In this document: positions 1 to 8,390 of the stretch, piece by piece
How positions within the stretch are numbered: the first letter of the stretch is position 1
Layout of the letters: the number at the start of each line of letters is the position of its first letter
Assembly: GCA_024688225.1 (NCBI GenBank)
Contig: JAILEI010000055.1
Span: 1-32,454, forward strand
Origin: Succinivibrionaceae bacterium
GTDB taxonomy: Bacteria; Pseudomonadota; Gammaproteobacteria; Enterobacterales; Succinivibrionaceae
Length of the DNA: 32,454 nt
Direction of reading: 5' to 3'
Translations under genes and position numbers: made by a program
The notes under the pieces: generated by a model
The model's database searches: none
The model's input: the letters and a program-made list of their open reading frames with translations, nothing else
What the model was told of the DNA's origin: nothing

Positions 1-318
1 TGCCTTCTTCGCCGCAGCTTCCTCTGCCGACTTTTTCGCCGCAGCCTCCTCAGCTGCCTTCCTCGCGGCCGCCTCCTCAGCCGCCTTTTTCGCCGCTTCC
101 TCGGCCGCCTTTTTCGCCGCTTCCTCCGGCGCCTTCCTCGCCGCAGCTTCCTCTGCCGCCTTCCTCGCCGCAGCTTCCTCTGCCGCCTTCCTCGCCGCCG
201 CCTCATCAGCCGCCTGCTTCGCCGCAGCCTCCTCGGCCTCCTTCCTCGCCGCAGCTTCCTCGGCCGCCTTCCTCGCCGCCGCCTCCTCAGCCGCCTGCTT
301 CGCCGCCTCCTCGGCCGC
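1..318 (-). repeat. Tandem 24/27-bp coding repeat in ftsY
   Basis: About twelve imperfect copies of a 24- or 27-bp unit encode AAEEAA(A)(R/K)K. Three units are 8 residues long (one near the start, two in the middle) and the others are 9. All size differences are multiples of three, so the frame is kept. The peptide pattern predicts a long charged alpha-helix. The array continues to or past the left edge, so its full copy number is unknown. Confidence 0.85.
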
Positions 319-402
319 CTGGCTTTCTTCAGCCTTCCCGGCAACCTGCGCCGCTTCGTCTTTCTTTTTGCCTTTCTTGAACAGGAATGAGAATAGTGAC
401 AT
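1..402 (-). CDS. ftsY: FtsY, signal recognition particle receptor (N-terminal part, runs off the window)
   Basis: Reading leftward from an ATG at 402-400, the frame is open for 134 codons to the window edge. It starts [14 protein letters not shown] and then becomes a run of about twelve 8-9-residue units of the type AAEEAAARK / AAEEAAKK (residues about 29-133). FtsY is the membrane-associated GTPase that receives signal recognition particle with its ribosome. Its N-terminal A domain is typically charged, Ala/Glu-rich and variable, while the GTPase (NG) domain lies further on and is not in this window. The assignment rests on this N-terminus plus the divergent rsmD neighbour, the usual ftsY-rsmD arrangement in Gammaproteobacteria. 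An AAGGTGG stretch lies upstream of the ATG. No GTPase residue is visible, so another Ala/Glu-repeat protein (for example TolA-like) cannot be excluded from sequence alone. Confidence 0.75.
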   Translation of the reverse strand, partial: MSLFSFLFKKGKKKDEAAQVAGKAEESQAAEEAAKQAAEEAAARKAAEEAAARKEAEEAAAKQAADEAAARKAAEEAAARKAAEEAAARKAPEEAAKKAAEEAAKKAAEEAAARKAAEEAAAKKSAEEAAAKKA

Positions 403-440
403 CTGGCAACCGCCACCTTACAATGGCAGATCCTCTGGTT

Positions 441-468
441 TTGAAATTGAGTTAAGAACCGCTAATTA
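441..468 (+). promoter_or_regulatory. Possible rsmD promoter in the ftsY/rsmD divergent gap
   Basis: TTGAAA at 441-446 is followed after 16 nt by TAATTA at 463-468, a plausible sigma-70 promoter for rsmD. On the opposite strand a perfect TATAAT (465-470 read in reverse) could serve ftsY but lacks a recognisable -35. The gap is only 92 bp, so the two promoters would overlap. Confidence 0.35.
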
Positions 469-494
469 TACGGCAGACAAGAGGGTTTTTCCCC

Positions 495-1076
495 ATGGCA
501 GGCAGATCTACGGCACTCCCCGACCCCCCGCACCAGGTTCGCATCATTGGCGGCCGCTACCGGGGACGCACCCTCCCCGTGGAAGGGCAGGAAGATCTGC
601 GCCCCACCTTGGATCGGGTGCGGGAGCGGGTGTTTTCCTGGCTGGGGGATCTAGAGGGACTGTCCTGCCTCGATCTCTTTGCCGGCACCGGGGCACTGTC
701 CCTGGAGGCCGTGTCCCGCGGGGCGCAGCGGGCGGTGCTGGTGGAGCAAAACCCCCTTACCGCCCGCAGCCTCAGGGAAACCGCAGGGAAATTCCCGGAG
801 GCCCAGATCGAGGTGGTAAACGCCGATGCCCTCAGTTACCTGGGCACGGTTAGCGAGAAATTTGACCTGGTGTTCTGCGATCCCCCCTACCGCAGCGGCC
901 TTATCGAGCCGGCGCTTAAGGCGCTGTTGCAAGCCAAGGCCCTCGCCCCGGGGGCCCGGATCTATGTGGAGACCGGCGCGGGCCGCCATCCCGCGGTCCC
1001 TGGGTACTCCAGCCTCAGGGAAGGCAGCGCCGGCCTGGTGCGCTATGCCCTGTGGCAGCTCAGCCCACTCTTATAG
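495..1076 (+). CDS. rsmD: RsmD, 16S rRNA (guanine-966-N2) methyltransferase
   Basis: This 193-aa protein transfers a methyl group from S-adenosylmethionine to N2 of G966 of 16S rRNA in the small ribosomal subunit. The family signature is complete: VRIIGGRYRGR at 15-25, the RPT..RVRE block at about 36-44, the SAM-binding motif LDLFAGTGALSLE at 59-71, and the catalytic DPPY at 129-132. Length is close to E. coli RsmD (198 aa). The ATG at 495 follows GAGGG at 481-485. It is divergent from ftsY and convergent with gyrB. A partly overlapping reading frame starting upstream (368-853) has no family features and is a shadow. Confidence 0.95.
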   Translation: MAGRSTALPDPPHQVRIIGGRYRGRTLPVEGQEDLRPTLDRVRERVFSWLGDLEGLSCLDLFAGTGALSLEAVSRGAQRAVLVEQNPLTARSLRETAGKFPEAQIEVVNADALSYLGTVSEKFDLVFCDPPYRSGLIEPALKALLQAKALAPGARIYVETGAGRHPAVPGYSSLREGSAGLVRYALWQLSPLL

Positions 1077-1085
1077 TTCCCCAGG

Positions 1086-1136
1086 GACAGCCTTAAGGCA
1101 GCCTTAGGGTTGCCTGAAGGCTGCCTTAAGGCTGTC
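1086..1136. repeat. Perfect 20-bp inverted repeat between convergent rsmD and gyrB
   Basis: The arm at 1086-1105 is exactly complementary to 1117-1136, with an 11-nt loop (1106-1116). Each arm itself contains the palindrome GCCTTAAGGC, so the element has nested symmetry. It lies just after the rsmD stop (1076) and beyond the 3' end of gyrB on the opposite strand. It could form a very stable hairpin in either transcript. No T-run follows on either side, so it is not a standard intrinsic terminator. It may act as a bidirectional transcript end, an RNA-stabilising hairpin, or a protein site. Confidence 0.85.
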
Positions 1137-1181
1137 TCAAGGTTCCCCATCCCCGCCCATTGAAAAGGGCCCAGGCCGCCA

Positions 1182-1199
1182 CGCCAGGGCAACCTGGCG
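1182..1199 (-). terminator. Hairpin just downstream of gyrB
   Basis: CGCCAGG (1182-1188) and CCTGGCG (1193-1199) form a 7-bp stem with a 4-nt loop, 30 bp past the gyrB stop on the minus strand. The following minus-strand sequence is GC-rich and then has a short TTTT run (rc of 1164-1167). This is weak evidence for a gyrB transcript terminator. Confidence 0.35.
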
Positions 1200-1228
1200 C
1201 CACTGCCTGGACCCTCAGGAGGCGAGCG

Positions 1229-3657
<2,429 letters not shown>

Positions 3658-3661
<4 letters not shown>

Positions 3662-4755
3662 TTTGGCTCCTGTGATCCTTCTGCCCCCACCCTGGCGCCG
3701 CCATGCAATCCCAGCCGCTCCACCTTGTCCGTGGGCAGGTCAAGGTCGTCGGAGATATTGGTGATGAACACCTGGCTTTGGTTGGCGAGCAGCTCGCGCA
3801 AGAGGGTGTGCCGCGAGTCCTGGTCCAGCTCTGAACCAAGATCGTCAATGAGATAGACGCACCGCCGTCCAGTCTGCCGCAGCAGCAACTCGCCCTGGGC
3901 CAGCCTCATGGCGCTCACCAGCAGCTTTTGCTGCCCTCGCGAGAGCGATGCCCCGGCTGCGAGCGCGTTGGACTTGATCCTGAGATCCGCGCGGTGGCAA
4001 CCTTGCAGAGTATAGCCCAAACCCCTGTCCCTATCAAGGTTTGACGCCAGCAGCGACCTCAGGTCCGCCTCCCTGTCCCAGCCTGGGTGCAGGTCAAAGC
4101 TGAGCCTGAAGCCCGGGAGGAACAGCGCGGCCTTCTCGGCCAGCACCGTATTCAGCCCTTGCAGGTATTCCTCTCGCAACTTGTTGATTTTGTTGCCAAG
4201 GTCGGCAAGCGCCTCATCCCAGACCGGGAACTCGCGGGGCGCGGCGCCCGCGCGCAGCAGGGAGTTGCGCTGGGCCAGGGCGCGCCGGTAGTCATGCCAG
4301 AGGCGCCTGAACTCCGGGCAGGAGAAGAACACCCCCCAGTCGATGTAGCCGCGGCGCAGCTCCGGGGGGCCGGAGAGGAGCTCGCTGCCCTGGGGGTGGA
4401 TGATCTGCACGCAGAGGTGGTCGGCCACGTCCTGGAGGCGCTGGTCCCGCTCGCCGTTGATGGCGATGGCCGCGGGATCGCGCCGTGAGTGGGAGATGCC
4501 GATGCGGCAGGGATGGCCACCCCCGTCCTCCCCAACCTCGCAGAAGAGGGTGAAGGACTCGGCTCCGGAGCGGATGAGCACGCTGACCCGGGCATTGCGG
4601 AAGGAGCGCCCCAGGGCCAGGTAGGAAACCGCCTCCAGCAGCGAGGTCTTGCCGCTGCCGTTGGGGCCGTGGATAAGGTTGAGGCCCCGCCCCGGCCGCC
4701 AGGCGAGCGAGGCGAGGTTGCGGAAGTCGCTGACCCCCAGGCGGGTGATGAACAC
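3658..4755 (-). CDS. recF: RecF, DNA recombination/gap repair ATPase
   Basis: RecF is an SMC-like ABC ATPase that helps RecO and RecR load RecA at single-strand gaps. In this 365-aa protein the Walker A motif is GPNGSGKTS (30-38), the ABC signature is SRGQQKLL (272-279), and Walker B is YLIDDLGSELD (301-311), all as expected for the family. The start codon is GTG (4755-4753), preceded by GGAG a few bases upstream. The usual N-terminal sequence (MFITRLGVSDFRNL) begins exactly there. It lies 19 nt after dnaN and overlaps gyrB by 4 nt. Confidence 0.96.
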
Positions 4756-4774
4756 GCGCTCCGCCCCAGGCGGC

Positions 4775-5917
4775 TCAGACCACCAGGCTGCTGATGCAGT
4801 AGGTGTAGCCGACCCCCTCCTGCGCCTCGCGGGAGGCGCCGCTGATGACCGCCGCCTTGACCGGGTTGGTCAGGCAGAAGACCACCTCCTCCTCGTGGAT
4901 GTGGGAGAGCACTTCCTTGACGTAGTTGAAGTTCAGCGAGACGCTGATCCGCTCGCCGTCATAGTCGGTGGCCACCTTGCTCGAGCCGCGGGCGATGTTG
5001 GAGAAGGACTTGAGCGTGACCTCCCGCTCCTCAAAGAGGAAGCTCACGGCGAGCAGGGTGTTGCCAGCCGCCGCGGTCACGGTCTGGATGGCGTCGCGCA
5101 GGTCGGCGTTGCGCATCTTGATCTCGCAGGCAAAGCGCTCGCGCACCAGTCCCTTGACGTTGGTGGGGTAGGCGCTGATGTTGAGCTTGGCGCTCAGCCG
5201 GTAGTTGCCGCACACCGTGGTCACGGTGCTGTCGGTGAACTCGAGGGACAGGGGATCGTCGCCTGCCGACTTGGCGCAGGTCTTGGCAAGCTCCTGGGCA
5301 AACTTGGGGGTGATGGTGGCCTTGAGCGCCTCGACCTCACCGAGCAGCGGCGCCTCGCACACGCAGAGGATCTGCCCATTGGTGCCGTAGACATTGAGGT
5401 TGGGGCCCTGGGCGTCAAAGCGCACCCCGTTGCTCCACTCCAGCTCCCGGCCGCCCATGCTGGGCATGCAGAACATCACCTTGTCGAGCAGCGTGGCGAG
5501 GGTCCGGGGGGCCAGGCGGAGGCTGCACTTGGCCTCGTCCATCCTGAAGTGCGGGAAGCCCTCGGGGCTGATCACCGCGATGGAGAACTCATTGATGCCG
5601 GAGACAATGGACAGGCTGTTGGCCGCGGCGTCGAGGGTCATGGTCACCATGGGGTTCTGCTCCGGGCGCAGCGAGCGCACGATATTGCACACCATGGGGG
5701 CGTTGACCGCCACCAGGCCCGCCTCGCAGGGCTCGGTGAGGGGCAGCGTGGCCTCCATCTCCACGGAGTAGTCAGTGCCGAGCACGATGAGCTGCTGGTC
5801 CCGCACCTCAAGCAGCAGGTTCTCGGCAATGTCGGACTTGCCAGTCGGCGAGCCGGCGACCGAGGCGACGGACTGCAGGACGGGGGAGAGCTGGTTGGTG
5901 AGGATGGTGAACTTCAT
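4775..5917 (-). CDS. dnaN: DNA polymerase III beta subunit (sliding clamp)
   Basis: DnaN forms the ring-shaped dimer that tethers polymerase III and other proteins to DNA. The 380-aa product begins MKFTILTNQLSPVLQ and keeps three clamp-fold repeats, including DYSVEMEATLPL, FPHFRMDE and a third-domain start at about 265. Two features are unusual. It is about 14 residues longer than E. coli DnaN (366 aa), and its C-terminus is CISSLVV rather than the widespread VMPMRL-type end that lines the clamp's protein-binding pocket. No alternative frame restores that end, so it is not a sequencing frameshift. The operon context (dnaA 68 nt upstream, recF downstream) supports the call. Confidence 0.95.
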   Translation of the reverse strand: MKFTILTNQLSPVLQSVASVAGSPTGKSDIAENLLLEVRDQQLIVLGTDYSVEMEATLPLTEPCEAGLVAVNAPMVCNIVRSLRPEQNPMVTMTLDAAANSLSIVSGINEFSIAVISPEGFPHFRMDEAKCSLRLAPRTLATLLDKVMFCMPSMGGRELEWSNGVRFDAQGPNLNVYGTNGQILCVCEAPLLGEVEALKATITPKFAQELAKTCAKSAGDDPLSLEFTDSTVTTVCGNYRLSAKLNISAYPTNVKGLVRERFACEIKMRNADLRDAIQTVTAAAGNTLLAVSFLFEEREVTLKSFSNIARGSSKVATDYDGERISVSLNFNYVKEVLSHIHEEEVVFCLTNPVKAAVISGASREAQEGVGYTYCISSLVV

Positions 5918-5959
5918 TTCTTTCTTGGCCTTCGTGCGTTAAGTGTTGCTGATGCGGCT

Positions 5960-5980
5960 CCCGGGGCGGCGGCGCCCGGG
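5960..5980 (-). other. GC-rich stem-loop in the dnaA-dnaN gap
   Basis: CCCGGG at 5960-5965 and again at 5975-5980 (self-complementary) can pair around a 9-nt loop, with flanking GGC/GCC pairs extending the stem. It sits immediately after the dnaA stop and about 43 nt before dnaN. It lacks a T-run, so it may modulate mRNA processing or stability between the two genes rather than terminate. Confidence 0.35.
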
Positions 5981-5985
5981 CCAGC

Positions 5986-7359
5986 CTAGTCCTTTTTCAG
6001 CGAGAGGAAGAGGCGGTGGTAGCGGGCCTCAAGCTCGGGATCCTCGCTGCGGCGCCTGGAGACACGCTTGATGGCCTCCAGGACCGAGGAGTGATCCTTG
6101 TTGAAGGCCTTGCCGATGTCCGAGGAGGAGAGGCTGGGGATGAGCTCGTTGGCCAGTGACATGGCCACGGAGCGCGCCAGCGACACCATCTTCTTCTTCT
6201 CCGCCGACTCCATGGCGGTGACGGTGACATCGAACTCCTTGGAGACGCGCTCCTTGATGGAGTCCACCGTGACCACCTGGTTGGTGATGTTAATCATGCT
6301 GTTGAGGATGCGCACCGCGTCCTGGTACTCAATCCGCCCCAGGGTGCTCTTCTGGATGTTGAGGGTCTTGATGGCGCCCTCAATCTCGCGCACGTTGGTG
6401 CGGATGTGGTTGCTGATGTACTCGATGATGTCCTCGCCCATCTGCACGTCAAACTCCTCGCACTTGCGCATGATGATGGCGCGGCGGGTGTCGAGCGACG
6501 GCGGGACCACCTCGCAGCACACCCCTGAGCCAAAGCGCGAGGTGAGGCGGGGCGAGAAGCCCTTGCTCTGCAGGTCCCCCGGCGGCTGGTCGGAGGCGAG
6601 GATCAGCTGGCGGCCCGGCTGGTCGAGGAAGTCGGCGATGATGTCGAAGAAGGTGTCACGGGCCCGGTTGCCGCGCACGAAGTTCTGGATGTCGTCGACG
6701 ATGAAGACGTTGTGCTCGGTGTAGCTGTCCTGGAAGTGGACCTGGGAGTCGCTGTACTGGGCCTTGGTGCCGGTGGCCATCGAGGCCACGTAGTTGCGGA
6801 TGAACTCCTCGGCGCGGGTGTAGAGCACCGAGATGGAGGGGTTGGTCTCGCGGATGCGGTTGGCGATGGCAAACAGCAGGTGGGTCTTGCCCAGGCCCGA
6901 GGCCCCATAGATGTAGAAGGGGTTGTAGTTTGACGAGCCCGGGTTCTTGGCCACGGCAAGGGCCGTGGCATAGAGCATCTGGTTGTCCGGGTCGACCACG
7001 TAGTTCTCGAAGGTCTTCTCGGGGTGGATGCTGCTGGCCAGGCGGGCCCGCGCGGGCCCGCCGGCCGCTGCGGCCTGGCCCTGGGGGCCCGGGGCGGGCG
7101 GCGCCGGCTCGCTGATCTCCTCGCTGAACTCGAGGTCGGGGAGATCGGCAATCTGCGAGACCGCGAGCTCGCAGCGCTCGCGGAAGTTCTTGAAGATGTC
7201 AGCTATATAGCCGCTGCGGCAGCGAAAGCGTGCCGTGTTGCCCGTGAGATCGAGCGCAATCTGGGACTTGAACAGCTCAAGGATGGGGCGCTCATTGGCG
7301 TCCTGGGTGCTGTTGACCAGGTAGTCGATGACCTGGTTCCAGAGGGATTGGGATTCCAT
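5986..7359 (-). CDS. dnaA: DnaA, chromosomal replication initiator (divergent domain IV)
   Basis: DnaA is the AAA+ ATPase that binds DnaA boxes and melts oriC. In this 457-aa protein, domain I is at the N-terminus and a Pro/Ala-rich linker lies at about 80-110. Walker A is GASGLGKTH (152-160), Walker B is VDDIQ (221-225), the arginine-finger motif is LTSRF (R275), and sensor 2 is NVRE (R324). Domain IV is recognisable (ARSVAMSLANEL, then DIGKAFNKDHSSVLEA) but departs from the signature FGGRDHTTVLHA. K388 occupies the place of E. coli R399, serine replaces P423, and DHSS replaces DHTT. The base-contacting Asp and His (422, 423) remain. Diverges from rpmH and heads the dnaN-recF-gyrB operon. 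Confidence 0.96.
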   Translation of the reverse strand: MESQSLWNQVIDYLVNSTQDANERPILELFKSQIALDLTGNTARFRCRSGYIADIFKNFRERCELAVSQIADLPDLEFSEEISEPAPPAPGPQGQAAAAGGPARARLASSIHPEKTFENYVVDPDNQMLYATALAVAKNPGSSNYNPFYIYGASGLGKTHLLFAIANRIRETNPSISVLYTRAEEFIRNYVASMATGTKAQYSDSQVHFQDSYTEHNVFIVDDIQNFVRGNRARDTFFDIIADFLDQPGRQLILASDQPPGDLQSKGFSPRLTSRFGSGVCCEVVPPSLDTRRAIIMRKCEEFDVQMGEDIIEYISNHIRTNVREIEGAIKTLNIQKSTLGRIEYQDAVRILNSMINITNQVVTVDSIKERVSKEFDVTVTAMESAEKKKMVSLARSVAMSLANELIPSLSSSDIGKAFNKDHSSVLEAIKRVSRRRSEDPELEARYHRLFLSLKKD

Positions 7360-7401
7360 GGATTCCTGCCTTGCTGAGGTGGGGTGGGAAAACAGGGTGC
7401 G

Positions 7402-7410
7402 ATTTTAGCA
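7402..7410 (-). promoter_or_regulatory. dnaA promoter, extended -10
   Basis: On the minus strand, TGC-TAAAAT (7410 down to 7402) forms an extended -10 element about 43 bp upstream of the dnaA ATG. No good -35 is present at 17 bp, which is common for extended -10 promoters. The TTTAGCACA that overlaps it resembles a DnaA box with two mismatches, which would fit DnaA autoregulation, but this is speculative. Confidence 0.45.
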
Positions 7411-7517
7411 CAACCCCGCCGCGGCGAAACTGTATTTTTAATCCAGTAAATCAAATAATTAACCGCAACGGTTTGATGTTGTTCCGTTTTTTCCCACAGG
7501 CTTAGGGACCTTTTCCC

Positions 7518-7547
7518 GGCCCCCGGGGCGCCCCCGGCGGGGGGCCC
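7518..7547. repeat. G/C-only imperfect inverted repeat upstream of rpmH promoter
   Basis: GGCCCCC (7518-7524) pairs with GGGGGGCC near 7539-7546. The intervening sequence is also G/C only and contains a second near-palindrome (CCGGGGCGCCCCCGG). The 30-bp block has no A or T and abuts the AT-rich stretch. It lies between the dnaA and rpmH promoters, outside both expected transcripts, so a DNA-level role (origin boundary, nucleoid or initiator site) is as likely as an RNA hairpin. Confidence 0.6.
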
Positions 7548-7567
7548 TGGAAAGCTCGCGAAAGCAA

Positions 7568-7596
7568 TTGCACATGGCAAGGTTTGATTGTAGAAT
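7568..7596 (+). promoter_or_regulatory. rpmH promoter (sigma-70)
   Basis: TTGCAC at 7568-7573 and TAGAAT at 7591-7596 are separated by exactly 17 bp, a strong sigma-70-type promoter. Transcription would start near 7603, giving a leader of about 54 nt for rpmH-rnpA. Confidence 0.75.
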
Positions 7597-7609
7597 TCAC
7601 AGTTCGTAT

Positions 7610-7625
7610 GCGCCACGAGTGGCGC
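7610..7625 (+). promoter_or_regulatory. Perfect palindrome at the 5' end of the rpmH leader
   Basis: GCGCCAC (7610-7616) and GTGGCGC (7619-7625) are perfectly complementary around GA. With the predicted start near 7603, the mRNA would open with this hairpin. It could stabilise the message, or act as an operator for ribosomal-protein or initiator control. No experimental parallel is claimed. Confidence 0.5.
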
Positions 7626-7656
7626 CGTTCATCAACACTGAGTCCTGGAGACCATC

Positions 7657-7800
7657 ATGAAACGCACTTTCCAGCCCAACGTCCACCGCCGCAAGAAGAC
7701 CCACGGCTTCCGCGTCCGCATGCGCACCGCCAATGGCCGCAAGGTCCTGTCGCGCCGCCGTGCCAAGGGCCGCAAGAACCTCACCACCGTTAATGTCTGA
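7657..7800 (+). CDS. rpmH: 50S ribosomal protein L34
   Basis: This 47-aa very basic protein, [18 protein letters not shown]..., matches bacterial L34 across its length, including the [20 protein letters not shown] core. L34 is a component of the large ribosomal subunit. The ATG at 7657 is preceded by CTGGAG. The 3' end overlaps the start of rnpA (ATG at 7793), the conserved rpmH-rnpA arrangement. Confidence 0.98.
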   Translation: MKRTFQPNVHRRKKTHGFRVRMRTANGRKVLSRRRAKGRKNLTTVNV

Positions 7801-8161
7801 TAACGCCTTCCCGCGCACGTCAAGGCTGCTGAGCAGCCGTGACTACGACAAGGTGTTCAAGAAACCGGTCCGGGCCAGCGTCAGGGAGATGCTGATCCTC
7901 GGCTGCCCCAACGGGGGCACAGGCCCGAGGCTCGGATTGGTGGTGCCCAAAAAGGTGCTCAAGCGCGCCGTGGACCGCAACCTCGTGAAGCGGCTGGTGC
8001 GCGAGTCATTCAGAAACTCCCGGCACACGCTGCCCAGCGCTGACCTCGTGTTCATCGCCAAGCAGCACATCGGAGAAAGGAGCAGGCGCGATCTTCGCCT
8101 TGCGCTCGAGAGGCTATGGGAGCAGATTTCCACCCGGCTCAATCCACTGCCATTGGCATGA
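7793..8161 (+). CDS. rnpA: RnpA, protein component of RNase P
   Basis: RnpA is the protein cofactor of the ribozyme that matures tRNA 5' ends. The 122-aa product from the ATG at 7793 reads [22 protein letters not shown] and contains the family block [24 protein letters not shown], corresponding to the RNR signature. The last residue of the usual RNR triplet is Leu here (RNL). The start lies inside the rpmH tail (8-nt overlap). The frame is open further upstream to 7733, but that extension reads through rpmH in another frame and has no family similarity, so the shorter start is preferred. Confidence 0.95.
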   Translation: MSDNAFPRTSRLLSSRDYDKVFKKPVRASVREMLILGCPNGGTGPRLGLVVPKKVLKRAVDRNLVKRLVRESFRNSRHTLPSADLVFIAKQHIGERSRRDLRLALERLWEQISTRLNPLPLA

Positions 8162-8385
8162 TCCGCCTCTACCAGCGGCTCATCAGCCCTGCCCTCGGCC
8201 CCTGCTGCCGTTTTTACCCCAGTTGCTCCCAGTACACCCTTGAGGCCATCAAGGAATGGGGACTGGCCCGCGGGATCCTGCTGGGCGCGCGCCGCATCTC
8301 AAGGTGCCACCCCCTGAACCCCGGGGGGCTTGATCCCGTGCCGCGCCGCGGCTCCACCCCCAATGGCCAGCAAGATCCGGAATAG
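8116..8385 (+). CDS. yidD: YidD, membrane protein insertion efficiency factor
   Basis: This small protein (89 aa) is associated with the inner membrane and assists YidC-dependent insertion. The family core is unmistakable: [30 protein letters not shown]..., followed by [17 protein letters not shown], with the conserved cysteines. The ATG at 8116 gives an N-terminal leader similar in length to E. coli YidD and follows GAGAGG. An alternative start at 8158 overlaps the rnpA stop as ATGA. It is embedded between rnpA and yidC in the usual order. Confidence 0.93.
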   Translation: MGADFHPAQSTAIGMIRLYQRLISPALGPCCRFYPSCSQYTLEAIKEWGLARGILLGARRISRCHPLNPGGLDPVPRRGSTPNGQQDPE

Positions 8386-8390
8386 AGAAT

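Larger units (their letters stand above)
7360..7656. other. dnaA/rpmH divergent intergenic region, candidate oriC
   Basis: This 297-bp gap separates leftward dnaA from rightward rpmH, the position of oriC in Pseudomonas and many other bacteria. It has an AT-rich stretch (about 7425-7495) flanked by GC-rich DNA, including an inverted repeat AACCG-CAA-CGGTT (7461-7473). A GC-only stem-loop lies at 7518-7547. No TTATCCACA-type DnaA box is visible. The nearest matches (TTTCCCACA around 7490, TTTAGCACA around 7404) each have two mismatches. The origin assignment rests on gene order and composition only. Confidence 0.4.

Noticed and set aside
1-360. CRISPR array at the left end
   Set aside because: The repeats are contiguous 24/27-bp units without unique spacers and form an in-frame Ala/Glu/Lys coding repeat.
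4649-5989. Long plus-strand open frame (446 codons) opposite dnaN and recF
   Set aside because: Antisense shadow of dnaN and the 5' end of recF; composition is that of a reverse-frame artefact and it has no ribosome binding site.
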